From an uncultured Gemella sp. (lineage in GTDB: Bacteria; Bacillota; Bacilli; Staphylococcales; Gemellaceae), in assembly GCA_927911695.1 (NCBI GenBank), contig CAKMQO010000005.1:1-15096 (forward strand): a stretch of DNA of 15,096 nt. The letters are read 5' to 3'. Shown here piece after piece: positions 1-8,196 of this stretch. Each line of letters opens with the position of its first letter. The first letter of the stretch is position 1. The notes below the pieces were generated by a model. It saw only the letters and a program-made list of their open reading frames with translations. It made no database searches and had not been told where the DNA came from. A program made the position numbers and the translations under genes.

Positions 1-60
1 TAAAGTTATAACTTTACAAATATTATAAATGATAATAAGGAATTTGTCAAAAGAAATAAA

Positions 61-114
61 GGGAGGTGACTCACAAATCGTGATTTCGGAGAAATCGATT
101 TGTGAGTCACTCCC
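61..114. repeat. Dispersed palindrome, copy 1 (hairpin behind the minus-strand gene)
   Basis: This is an imperfect inverted repeat. The left arm starts GGGAGGTGACTCACAAATCG and the right arm ends TTTGTGAGTCACTCCC, around a short GGA loop. The arms match except for one extra G and a TG/A difference near the loop. It lies just downstream of the stop codon of the minus-strand gene ending at 137, and on that strand it is followed by a moderately T-rich tract, so it may act as that gene's terminator. The same design, a TGACTC arm, a GATTTC/GAAATC core and a GAGTCA arm, recurs at 3322-3383 and 4428-4481. Confidence 0.8.
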
Positions 115-136
115 ACTCTAAAAGAGTATATTAAAT

Positions 137-1234
137 TTATGGGTTCATATTAACTCGGTGCCATTCGTTTATAACATAAGAAATTTGTCCTACTTGATCT
201 AATCCAACAAGGTTTACTTCTTCAGTAGCAGAAGTAGCTCCTCCTAAACCTGCAGTATATAAAGCGATAATGTAAGGTGTTTTCTCATAAACAATAGCAT
301 CAACATTTAGGGCTTCTTTTACATATCCAGGTTTTTGTTCTATTACCAGATTTGGAAGATAGCGTTTGTAGTAGTCTCCTGGGAAAGATTCACCAATATA
401 TGCACGAATATCTTTATATTTTTCTCTATTATCCCACAAGTGTTGTAATACTTGAATATAATAGTTAGTTGTTGTTTTATTTTCTGGACTAAAGTTTTTT
501 AATTCTGCTTTAGATTCACCGTAGTTACTATACATTTTGTATACTTCATTCATGCCTCCAAGACGATCGGCAAGGGCGTATGCAGGAGTATTTTCTGAAT
601 GAACTAATGAATAGTATTGCATTTGGGGAATAGTCATAGCCCCTTTAAAAACTTTAACATATGTATTGTGTTCACCATCATACTCATAGTAGGTGTTAGT
701 GATATCATAACGTTTAGTCATAGATAAGTTATATTTTTCAAAGTTATCTACTACTAACATATTAAGTGGCAATTTATATGTAGAACCAGCTGTCATAGGT
801 TGAGTTTCATTCATTTCAATTAATTCACCAGTTGCTAGGTTTTTATATGAAAAAGCTATTTGTGAATTTTTTATCCCATATTCTTTTGCATATGCTTGTA
901 TAACTTCAGGTAAAGTCATATTAGCATAATCATAATATAAACCATATGCATTCATAGTAGGAGTATCAGCTTTCATAACAGCTTGTTTTTCTTCTAGGCT
1001 CTTACCTTTTTTTTCTGGTTCTTTTGGTTTTTCTATATCATCATGATTATCTTTTGTTGTATCATTTTGTTCATTGTTTGTATTAGTATTGTGATCATTA
1101 TTTTTCCAATATGATTGTATATATTTAAAGTCGAAAAAGTTAACGTTGTGGGTACGTCCGTAATAATACAAACTAGCAATTGCTACAGAGAGTAGTAGTA
1201 TTACTGATATTATAATTTTTTTTATTTTTGACAT
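137..1234 (-). CDS. Membrane-anchored serine hydrolase of the class A beta-lactamase/PBP fold
   Basis: The intact 365-residue protein starts with a single membrane segment (about residues 6-25). A low-complexity Asn/Asp/Glu/Lys-rich linker follows (about 44-88), then an extracytoplasmic domain of the serine beta-lactamase/penicillin-binding superfamily. The catalytic tetrad reads S151-T-Y-K154. An S213-E-N215 triad stands where SDN is usual, and K301-P-G303 where KTG is usual. The start is supported by AGGAG five bases upstream (plus-strand 1240-1244). Related Gram-positive proteins are often annotated as 'serine hydrolase' and probably act on cell-wall peptides. The altered SDN and KTG boxes argue against assuming true beta-lactamase activity, and the substrate is unknown. 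The gene is transcribed divergently from the PAP2 gene. It is one of the few genes here with no frame damage. Confidence 0.82.
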   Translation of the reverse strand: MSKIKKIIISVILLLSVAIASLYYYGRTHNVNFFDFKYIQSYWKNNDHNTNTNNEQNDTTKDNHDDIEKPKEPEKKGKSLEEKQAVMKADTPTMNAYGLYYDYANMTLPEVIQAYAKEYGIKNSQIAFSYKNLATGELIEMNETQPMTAGSTYKLPLNMLVVDNFEKYNLSMTKRYDITNTYYEYDGEHNTYVKVFKGAMTIPQMQYYSLVHSENTPAYALADRLGGMNEVYKMYSNYGESKAELKNFSPENKTTTNYYIQVLQHLWDNREKYKDIRAYIGESFPGDYYKRYLPNLVIEQKPGYVKEALNVDAIVYEKTPYIIALYTAGLGGATSATEEVNLVGLDQVGQISYVINEWHRVNMNP

Positions 1235-1271
1235 ACATGCTCCTGTATAAACTTATTTAATTAACCTAATA

Positions 1272-1300
1272 ATTATAATGGAATATGTTTTAAAATTCAA
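1272..1300 (-). promoter_or_regulatory. Promoter for the minus-strand serine hydrolase
   Basis: Read on the minus strand, TTGAAT (1300-1295) is followed after exactly 17 bases by TATAAT (1277-1272). This is a near-consensus housekeeping promoter about 40 bases upstream of the start codon at 1234. Confidence 0.7.
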
Positions 1301-1569
1301 GAAATAGATAGTTAATATAACGATATAAATTTTTAAAAATAATGAAAGAAAAATATTGTAAATGTAAGAAGATACAGCTATATGTATAACTTCGAAATTA
1401 TAATAAATAATGATGTCTATTATAGAATATTTCTAAGTGAAATCAATAATATAAATCAATAAGAAAGTATATAATTTAAAAAGGAATATGATATTATTTT
1501 GCTATCATTATGTATAAAATTATGGTAATATGAAATGAATTAGAGATTTAAAAAAGGTTAGGAGATTTA
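1301..1569. other. AT-rich divergent intergenic region
   Basis: This is the rest of the roughly 335-base gap between the divergent serine hydrolase and PAP2 genes. I see no open reading frame or RNA gene. The plus-strand promoter for the PAP2 operon must lie here. The best candidate is an extended -10, TGGTAATAT, at 1523-1531, with no convincing -35. The ribosome binding site TAGGAG sits at 1559-1564. Confidence 0.4.
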
Positions 1570-2177
1570 ATGACAATAATAATCAAAAACGATTAATTAT
1601 ATTTTTTATAGTGATGTTTGGTCTTATTGCGAGTGGTTACAATAGTTTTTTGAAACCTTTGGATAGTATCATTATTAATTTTATTCAAGGTTTAGAAAAT
1701 CCAATGCTTACAAGCATATATTTAAATACGACAAATATAGCAGATCAAAAACCTAGTGCAATAATAACTGCTATAATAGTTATTATTTTATTTGTGAGTA
1801 AGTTTAAAAGAGAGGCTCTATTTTTAACTCTTACAATGGGAACGTGTGGTATAGTGATGGCGTTTATTAAGATAATTTTTAATCGTCCTCGACCTAATAT
1901 TCATCGTTTAGTTGAATTAAATAGTTTAAGTTTCCCTAGTGGACACACGACTTCAGCAACAATAATGTATTTAACGTTAGCGTTAATATTTATTAAATTA
2001 TCGAAGAAAGGAAATAATAATTATTTTCTTATTCTTATAGCGATAATAGGGATTTTATTTATAGCAACGTCTAGAGTATATTTAGGAGTACATTATCCGA
2101 CGGATACAATGGCGGGGATGTGTTTAGGTAGCGTAATAGTATTAACTTATAATCTTATTTATTATAATAAAAAGTAG
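1570..2177 (+). CDS. PAP2-family membrane phosphatase (lipid phosphatase)
   Basis: This is a type 2 phosphatidic acid phosphatase-like membrane enzyme that removes phosphate from a lipid phosphate such as phosphatidic acid, phosphatidylglycerol phosphate or undecaprenyl pyrophosphate. All three signature motifs are present in the reconstructed 202-residue protein: K-x6-RP (about 101-109, KIIFNRPRP), PSGH (123-126) and SRxxxxxHxxxD (168-179). Several hydrophobic segments flank them. The start is ATG 1570, preceded by TAGGAG. The frame breaks at the A run 1584-1588, where one A appears to be missing (five instead of six), and then continues without stops. A start at GTG 1611 would cut off the first membrane segment and has no ribosome binding site. 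The stop is 12 bases before the glycosyltransferase gene, implying an operon. Supplying diacylglycerol to that neighbour is an inference. Confidence 0.85.
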
Positions 2178-2189
2178 AGGTGAGGTAAT

Positions 2190-3292
2190 ATGAAAAAAGT
2201 TTTATTAATAACAGGTTCATTCGGAAATGGGCATCTTCAAGTATCAAAAAATATTAAAGAAACGTTTGAAAAATATTATGCTGATGAGATTGAAGTTATT
2301 GAAACAGACTTGTTCTTACAAGCGCACCCGAATTTGACTCCGGTGTTAAAAAAATTATATTTATATAGCTTTTCATATTTTAGAGATGTTTACGGGTATT
2401 TGTATTATGCAGGAAAAAATCATAGTAATATCTCTGCTTATAGATATTTTAGTTCTGAGTATTTGAAAAAACTAGTAAAACAAGCTAAACCAGATATTAT
2501 TGTCTCAACATTTCCAACTCCAGCTTTATCATTATTGAAAGATAGGCAGATACCGATAGTTAATATAATAACGGATTATCATTTTCATAAAAGTTGGTTA
2601 ACTAAAGGTGCATTTAGATATTATGTAGCGACAGATGGAACTGAAAAAGAGTTATTGAAGTTAAATGTAGAAAAACAAAAAGTTAAGAAATTTGGAATAC
2701 CGATTGCTGAAAAATTCGATGATAAAATGGATGTTGAACAATGGTTGGAAGATAATAAATTATTTATAGATAAAAAAGACAGTTTTATTATCTGCTGGTG
2801 CTTTTGGAGTATCTACTGACTTTTCAAAACTTATTGGGAAAATATTGCTGAAAAATAAAGATACTCAAGTAGTAGTAATCTGTGGTAAAAATAGAGCACT
2901 AAAGAATAAATTAGAAATCGATTATGCTGAACAAGAAAAGGTTAAGATTCTAGGATATACTGAAAATATGCGAGAATGGATGCAGACTGCTGATGTGCTT
3001 ATAACTAAGGCAGGAGGAGTAACTATTTCTGAAGCATTAGCAAGTAATATTCCACTGATTCTCTTTAACCCAGTTCCTGGACAAGAGATGGAAAATGCTA
3101 TCTACTTTAGGAAAAATGGAATGGCAAAAATCGCTAAAAATCTAGAAGAAGTACTAGCTTGTTTAGAAGAACTATTTTTTGAAGATAATATTAAGAAGAT
3201 TAAATACAATATGACAAAAAAATTATTTACCGCATGCAAGTTATAATATTTGTAAAGATATTATGGGGATTTTAGAGTTGAATAAAATATAA
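2190..3292 (+). CDS. UgtP/MGDG-synthase-like diacylglycerol glycosyltransferase (GT28), frame-disrupted
   Basis: This member of the MurG-like GT28 family is related to UgtP and plant MGDG synthases, which transfer a sugar from a UDP-sugar to diacylglycerol at the inner membrane face. The N-terminal domain carries the glycine loop GSFGNGH (residues 9-15). The C-terminal donor domain has TKAGGVTISEALAS followed by the FNPVPGQE segment typical of nucleotide-sugar binding. Two single-base insertions break it. One is in the A run 2772-2777; removing it joins the N-terminal half to a frame reading SAGAFG. The other is in the A run 3216-3222; removing it extends the end to a YLPHAS...GILEL tail and a stop at 3290-3292. 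The repaired protein is about 366 residues, usual for the family. It could make the glycolipid anchor of lipoteichoic acid. Which sugar it adds cannot be read from the sequence. Confidence 0.83.
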
Positions 3293-3321
3293 TATTAATT
3301 AATTTTATGGGTGTTCTGAGT

Positions 3322-3383
3322 GAGGGTGACTCGATAAAATCGATTTTTCTGAAATCGAAATTTTTTGAGTCACTCTTTTTTAT
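3322..3383 (+). terminator. Dispersed palindrome, copy 2, with T-tract terminator
   Basis: A GAGGGTGACTC arm and a GAGTCACTC arm enclose an AAATCGATTT/GAAATCG core, and CTTTTTTATTTTT follows on the plus strand. This has the form of a Rho-independent terminator and sits about 30 bases after the reconstructed glycosyltransferase stop. It is clearly the same element as those at 61-114 and 4428-4481, with more divergence in the arms. Confidence 0.8.
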
Positions 3384-3623
3384 TTTTCTAAAATAATATT
3401 TTTAATATATAGGATAAAGTTGAAATTTTGTATACCAACTGAGTAAAGTTAAGTGTGATTTTTACTGATTTGTTACTGTGTTCAACTCTTATCTTATCTT
3501 TTTCTCTTTCTATTGTTATGGTATAATAGCATATAGAGTGAGTCGTTAGAAATCATTCAAGGGATGATGCGACGGTTAAGAAGTAAGAAATAAAGATTAA
3601 AATAAAACATTTAGGAGATAAGA
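3384..3623 (+). promoter_or_regulatory. truA promoter and leader with hairpin
   Basis: An extended -10, TGGTATAAT, lies at 3519-3527. No good -35 is visible; the upstream stretch is pyrimidine-rich. The transcript would have a leader of about 90 bases. At 3542-3573 the leader can fold into a hairpin with GTCG/CGAC and ATCAT/ATGAT arms. AGGAG at 3613-3617 is the ribosome binding site. Nothing else recognisable is in this gap. Confidence 0.55.
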
Positions 3624-4422
3624 GTGAGAGTAGTTTTACTTTGTAGGTATGATGGTAGTAATTACCATGGATTTCAAATACAACCAAACAATAATACAAT
3701 TCAAGAAGAAATTGAGAAGAGTTTAAAGAAAATTAATAAAAAAGATGTACGACTTTATATGAGTGGAAGAACGGATAGTGGTGTTCACGCTTATGGTCAG
3801 GTATTGCATTTTGATACTGATTTGAGTATTCCAGATGAAGCATGGGTTAAGGCGCTAAATGCTACTATTCCGAAAGACATTAGAATAGTGGGGGCGACGT
3901 CAGCTTCGGAAGATTTTCATGTTAGGTATAATAGTACACAAAAAACATACTATTATAAACTACATATCGGAAGAGAAGTGGATCCATTCTTATTAAATTA
4001 TGTGGGTAAACATAGTTTTGATTTTAATTTCGAAAAAGCTCAAGAAGCCTTGCAATATTTTATAGGAGAACATGATTTTTCATCATTTTGTTCAAAAAAT
4101 TCTAGCGTTGAAGATAAGGTTAGAACGATATATAGTTTAACTATGGAGAAAGATCCTGTTAATCCTAATATTGTAAACTTTGAAATTACTGGGAATGGTT
4201 TCTTATATAATATGGTTAGAATAATTATTGGAACTATACAAAATGTGGCCGCCGGTAAATATGAAGCGGATTATGTTAAAGAAATATTAGAAAAAAAAAG
4301 AACGCCAATTTGCAGGGCCTAAAGCTGATGCAGCAGGATTGTACCTTAAAGAAGTGGTTTATGATGATGATAAAATAAATAAATTTATAAATAATAGTTT
4401 AAAAGCTTATTGTAATAAATAA
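3624..4422 (+). CDS. truA: tRNA pseudouridine(38-40) synthase TruA
   Basis: TruA isomerises uridines 38, 39 and 40 in the tRNA anticodon stem-loop. The N-terminus has the YDGSNYHGFQ segment. The catalytic motif SGRTDSGVHA carries the active-site Asp at residue 51. Later come FHVRYN, typical of the RNA-binding face, and GNGFLYNMVR near the C-terminus. The start is GTG 3624, with AGGAG six bases upstream. The frame breaks in the A run 4291-4299 (nine where eight are needed). Dropping one A restores the conserved QFAGPKA...AAGLYL ending and a stop at 4420-4422, giving about 265 residues, normal for the family. In many Bacillota truA follows ecfA1-ecfA2-ecfT. Here it precedes them and is separated by two palindromes and a promoter, so it is probably transcribed alone. 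Confidence 0.93.
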
Positions 4423-4427
4423 TAGAT

Positions 4428-4481
4428 GGGAGTGACTCAAAAATCTTGATTTCGTAGAAATCGATTTTTTAGAGTCACCAC
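4428..4481 (+). repeat. Dispersed palindrome, copy 3 (truA terminator)
   Basis: GGGAGTGACTCAAAAATC pairs with GATTTTTTAGAGTCACC around a GATTTC-GTA-GAAATC core. It begins six bases after the reconstructed truA stop, so it probably ends that transcript. Unlike copy 2 it has no T-tract immediately after it. It is the third copy of this element in 4.4 kb, and all three lie between genes. Confidence 0.78.
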
Positions 4482-4487
4482 CGCACA

Positions 4488-4523
4488 GTTTATTAGATAT
4501 CTAAAAAGCAGATATCAATAAAC
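4488..4523. repeat. Second, unrelated hairpin next to palindrome copy 3
   Basis: GTTTATTAGATATCT (4488-4502) pairs with AGATATCAATAAAC (4510-4523) with one bulged A, over a seven-base loop. Weaker pairing of CGCA with TGCG extends the stem outward to about 4483-4530. There is no T-tract. It lies upstream of the ecf promoter and could be a terminator remnant, a protein-binding site or part of a small mobile element. Confidence 0.6.
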
Positions 4524-4591
4524 CGCTGCGTCTATGAATTCTCATGTGAACTTTGTTAAAATTTAGGACTTTTGGATCAGCCCCATTTAGT

Positions 4592-4620
4592 TTGAGAAAA
4601 ATCGCGATATTTGTTATAAT
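4592..4620 (+). promoter_or_regulatory. Promoter of the ecf operon
   Basis: TTGAGA (4592-4597), a 17-base spacer and TATAAT (4615-4620) make a near-consensus promoter, with a TGT extension before the -10. Transcription should begin near 4627, about 26 bases before the ecfA1 start, and no terminator is evident until after the LRR gene. Confidence 0.8.
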
Positions 4621-4652
4621 AAAAAGATATTCTGTAGAAATTAGGTAATAAA

Positions 4653-5473
4653 ATGATAAAATTTGAAGATGTTTTTTTCAATATTCTAGTTCTAAAAAGA
4701 CTGCATTATCAAATATAAATTTAGAAATAAAAGAAGGGCGCTGGCTTAGTATTTTAGGAAAAAACGGAAGCGGAAAGTCAACGCTTATGAAGTTGATTTA
4801 TGGGCAGAATTTAGCAACTTCTGGGAAAGTAACTTTTAATAATAAAGAATACAATAAAGAACTTTATGATGATATAAAAAATAAAATAGCTATTGTTTTT
4901 CAAAATCCTGATAATCAATTCGTAGGATCTACCGTAGAAGAAGATATAGCATTTGGACTTGAGAATAGAAATGTTCCTCAAGAAAAGATGGATGAGATAA
5001 TAGATAGAGTATTAGAAATTGTTGATATGACGGACTATAGAAAATATGAGCCTTCATCATTATCAGGTGGGCAAAAACAAAGGGTGGCAATAGCATCTTC
5101 GCTAGCTTTAGATCCTGAGATTTTAATATTGGATGAGGCTACGAGTATGCTTGATCCTAAAGCTAAAAAGTCTATTTTAGAGTATATAAAAAAATAAATA
5201 AAGAAAAAGGAATAACTATAATCTCTATCACTCACGATGCAGAAGAGAGTGTTTATTCAGATGATATTGTCATATTAGAAAGCGGAGAAATAGTTTATCA
5301 AGGGAATTATACAACGCTATATGCTGATACTGAGATTTTAGAAAAATATAGCTTAGAGGTTCCTTTTGTAGAAAGAATAAAAAAAAGACTTAAACAATTA
5401 CCTGAATCAAGAAATATTTGAAATAGAAGAAGATGAGGGGAGTGTAGTAAGAAAAATATGCAAATTAGTTTAA
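4653..5473 (+). CDS. ecfA1: ECF transporter ATPase EcfA1 (frame-disrupted)
   Basis: This is one of the two ATP-binding subunits that power energy-coupling factor vitamin/metal uptake. Walker A reads GKNGSGKST, the Q-loop region FQNPDNQFVGSTVEEDIAFG is typical of EcfA1, the signature is LSGGQKQR, Walker B is ILILDEATSMLDP, and a switch histidine lies in SITHDAEES. The start is ATG 4653. Three indels interrupt it. One T is missing in 4672-4678; repair gives FEDVFFQYSS. One A is missing in 5188-5194; repair gives YIKKINKEKG. There is probably one extra A in 5379-5386. If the last is real sequence instead, the protein stops at 5421 with about 256 residues. If it is an error, it runs to 5473 with about 273 residues and overlaps ecfA2 by 16 bases. 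The second fits the usual family length better and gives an acidic, helix-like end. Confidence 0.88.
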
Positions 5474-6324
5474 AAAGTGTAAACTATACTTATAATTATA
5501 AGACCCCATACGCTAGAGAAGTTTTAAAAGATATAAACTTGAAGATAGATGAAGGAAGTTATACGGTAATAGTAGGTAAGACGGGTAGCGGAAAGTCTAC
5601 CCTTATAGAGCATATTAACGGCTTATTATTACCTACAAAAGGAGAAGTAGTAGTAGATAATATATTAATTACTAATCCACAGAGTAAAAAAGAAAGAAGA
5701 GAATTGGCTAAAAAACTGAAAATATTAAGACAAGATATTGCGGTGTTATTCCAGTTTTCTGAACAGCAGTTATTTGAAACAAGCGTTCTAAAAGATATTA
5801 TCTTTGCGCCCTTAAATTACGGAGTCGCAGAAGAGAAAGCTATCTTAAAAGCAAAAGAATTAATAAAATTAGTAGGACTTGACGAAAGTTACTTAGATAA
5901 ATCTCCTTTTGAATTGTCAGGAGGAGAGATGAGGAAAGTTGCCTTATGTGGTGTACTTGCCTTAGAACCTAAAGTACTAATATTAGATGAGCCTACAGTA
6001 GCTCTAGATTATCAGAGTCGTGAGGAAATCATGGCTATGGTGAAAAGACTTAAAGAAGAGTTTGATATGACGATAGTACTTGTAACTCACAATATGGATT
6101 ATGTATTGGAATATGCGGATAAAGTTTTCGTCTTGAAAAATGGAAAAATTAGTTTTGAAGGTAAGGTAGAAGACCTTTTCTTGAATGAACAAGTACTCAA
6201 GGAGAATTCATTAGAATTACCAGAAGTATTGAAGTTTTACAAAAAATTAGAAGCAAATAATATAGTATTGGATGTATTTCCTAGGAAATATGAAGAATTA
6301 ATTAATGCTTTAAAAATAAGATAG
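5458..6324 (+). CDS. ecfA2: ECF transporter ATPase EcfA2
   Basis: This second ATPase of the ECF module heterodimerises with EcfA1 and is intact at 288 residues. Walker A GKTGSGKST lies at 40-48. The Q-loop glutamine is about Q99, in FQFSEQQLFE, which is diagnostic for EcfA2. The signature LSGGE is at 153-157, Walker B VLILDEPT at 173-180 with catalytic Glu178, and the switch histidine is at 211. GAGGGGAG (5435-5442) lies 15 bases from ATG 5458, longer than ideal. Translation may rely partly on coupling to the end of ecfA1, which probably overlaps this start. Confidence 0.95.
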   Translation: MQISLKSVNYTYNYKTPYAREVLKDINLKIDEGSYTVIVGKTGSGKSTLIEHINGLLLPTKGEVVVDNILITNPQSKKERRELAKKLKILRQDIAVLFQFSEQQLFETSVLKDIIFAPLNYGVAEEKAILKAKELIKLVGLDESYLDKSPFELSGGEMRKVALCGVLALEPKVLILDEPTVALDYQSREEIMAMVKRLKEEFDMTIVLVTHNMDYVLEYADKVFVLKNGKISFEGKVEDLFLNEQVLKENSLELPEVLKFYKKLEANNIVLDVFPRKYEELINALKIR

Positions 6325-6336
6325 GAAGTAGTAGAA

Positions 6337-7124
6337 ATGAATAATTCGTTAATAAGTAAGTATATTCCATTAAATACTATTATTCATAATCTTGATCCGC
6401 GAGTTAAAATATTTTTTGTGATTTGGTACTTAGTAGATGTCTTTATTGCATATAATGTGTTAGAATTTTTTATCTTAATACTAATGCTACTAGTAATAGT
6501 TATATTATCAAAACAAGTCCAGCATTTTTAATTAATAGTGTAAAAGCTATTAGTATACTAATTTTATTTACTTCATTGATTCACCTTGTTTTTAATAAAA
6601 AAGGTACCGTATTGTATGAAGTATTAGGTTGGAAGATTTACAGTGGAGCCCTATTAGGAATTGCATTGATTACAGTCAGGTTTATTTTAGTTGTTGCGAT
6701 AATGGTTGTCTTTATGGCTACTACTTCACCAACAGAAATAACAAGTGCTATAGAAAAGAGTCTTGGGTTTCTACAGAAGGTAGGGGTGCCAATCTCAACT
6801 TTTGCGTTAGTATTATCTATATCGCTTAGATTTATTCCGACTATATTAGAAGAAACTAATAGAATAATAAATGCACAGGTTTCACGTGGTTCAGATTTTA
6901 ATGAAGGGAGCCTAGCGCAGAAAGTAAGGAAGTTTATTCCTATACTGATACCATTATTTATAGCTACTTTGAAAAGGGCTGATGAGCTTGCTACTGCAAT
7001 GGAAGTAAGAGGCTATTCTACTACCGGTGTAAGAAGTAAGTATAAAGTGCTAAAATATAATAAACTAGATTATTTAAGTTATATATTAATAATAGTTATT
7101 ACAATATTTATAATGTTAGTGTAG
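6337..7124 (+). CDS. ecfT: ECF transporter transmembrane component EcfT (frame-disrupted)
   Basis: EcfT is the membrane scaffold that couples the two ATPases to interchangeable substrate-binding S components. The N-terminus carries LDPRVKIFF, typical of the family, and several hydrophobic helices follow. Two coupling motifs face the ATPases: SRG in NAQVSRGSDF and VRG in AMEVRGYS. The frame breaks at the A run 6510-6513 (four A where five are needed). With the repair, ILSKTSPAFLI joins the halves and the protein is about 262 residues, normal for EcfT. It starts 12 bases after ecfA2. No S component gene is visible, as expected for a group II module whose S partners are encoded elsewhere. Confidence 0.92.
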
Positions 7125-7149
7125 TATGAAATTTTAGAAAGGAGATAGG

Positions 7150-8181
7150 ATGGAAACTGAAATAATTAATATTTCGAAAAGTGAAAGTAAAGAAGAAATA
7201 TACAGTAAGTTAACTGAGTATTACAAAAGAGGAAAGCTTGTAGCTATTCCAACAGAAACTGTTTATGGCTTAAGTGCTAACGCTATGGATGATGAAGCGG
7301 TGAGTAAGATATATGAGGCAAAAGGACGTCCTAGTGATAATCCACTAATTGTTCATTTTTATGAAATGAGTCAGCTAGATAAGATCGTTGATTATAGTGA
7401 TGAAAATGTTAAGAAACTTATAGATAAGTTCTGGCCAGGGCCGATGACTTTAATTTTAAATGTTAAAGAAAATAACGGTATTTCTAAAAAGGTTACTGCG
7501 GGATTAAATACTTTAGCTGTCAGAATGCCGTCTAATGTTACTGCTCGAGAATTATTAAAAGAAACTAAAGTTCTATTAGCAGCACCAAGTGCTAATACAA
7601 GTGGAAAGCCATCTCCGACAAAATTTGAACATGTGTATCATGATTTGAATGGGAAAATAGATGTAATAATCGAAGATGAACAATCGGATATCGGTTTAGA
7701 AAGTACGGTTATTGATTGTACAAGATATCCACTTGTTATTGCACGCCCTGGGGATATTACTAAAGAAGACATTGAGTCTGTATTAGGAGAAGGTAGTGTG
7801 AAGTATAATGAAGAAGTACTCACACAGAATGCCGCACCTATATCACCAGGAATGAAATATAGACATTATTCTCCTGAAGCGGAATTAGTATTGTTTAATG
7901 ATTCATTTGAAAATTTAATAAATATTTTAAAAGATAAAAATCAAGAAACTGGTTTTATTACATATAAAGAAATGGAATCTAGAGTTAATGATTTAAATGT
8001 TTCTATAAAATATTTAGCAGATAATGAGAAAAGTGTTGAACAATCTAATAAAAATTTATATAATATTCTAAGGGAGTTTGATGAAGAAAAGGTAGAGGAA
8101 ATTTTTATACTACCAATCGGAGAAACGAAAGAGAATAAAGCTTTGTTGAATAGACTTAATAAAGCTATAAGTAAAAAATAA
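7150..8181 (+). CDS. sua5: Threonylcarbamoyl-AMP synthase (Sua5/YwlC, long form)
   Basis: The enzyme makes L-threonylcarbamoyladenylate from threonine, bicarbonate and ATP, the first step of the universal t6A37 modification of ANN-reading tRNAs. The intact 343-residue protein has the YrdC-like domain with IPTETVYGL (33-41), KGRPSDNPL (58-66) and APSANTSGKPSPT (145-157). The characteristic linker SPGMKYRHYSP (232-242) and a C-terminal Sua5 domain then follow, so it is the long form rather than short TsaC. AAAGGAG lies just upstream of ATG 7150, 25 bases after ecfT. It sits in the ecf operon, 15 bases before the GT2 gene. The link to threonine metabolism and the downstream thrS may be coincidental. 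Confidence 0.95.
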   Translation: METEIINISKSESKEEIYSKLTEYYKRGKLVAIPTETVYGLSANAMDDEAVSKIYEAKGRPSDNPLIVHFYEMSQLDKIVDYSDENVKKLIDKFWPGPMTLILNVKENNGISKKVTAGLNTLAVRMPSNVTARELLKETKVLLAAPSANTSGKPSPTKFEHVYHDLNGKIDVIIEDEQSDIGLESTVIDCTRYPLVIARPGDITKEDIESVLGEGSVKYNEEVLTQNAAPISPGMKYRHYSPEAELVLFNDSFENLINILKDKNQETGFITYKEMESRVNDLNVSIKYLADNEKSVEQSNKNLYNILREFDEEKVEEIFILPIGETKENKALLNRLNKAISKK

Positions 8182-8196
8182 AATAGGAGATTTGTA

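Noticed and set aside
1..16. Perfect 16-base palindrome TAAAGTTATAACTTTA
   Set aside because: It consists almost entirely of A and T at the window edge, where short perfect palindromes are expected by chance; no context supports a function.
1611..2177. GTG at 1611 as the PAP2 start
   Set aside because: It has no ribosome binding site and would lose the first membrane segment; ATG 1570 has TAGGAG and needs only one A restored in a homopolymer.
61..4481. The palindromes as a CRISPR array or DNA uptake signal
   Set aside because: There are three widely separated copies with no regular spacers and no cas genes, so it is not CRISPR. An uptake role is only an analogy and cannot be supported from three copies.
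4653..7124. A complete dedicated vitamin transporter
   Set aside because: No S component gene is present; the three genes are the general energizing module only, so no substrate is assigned.
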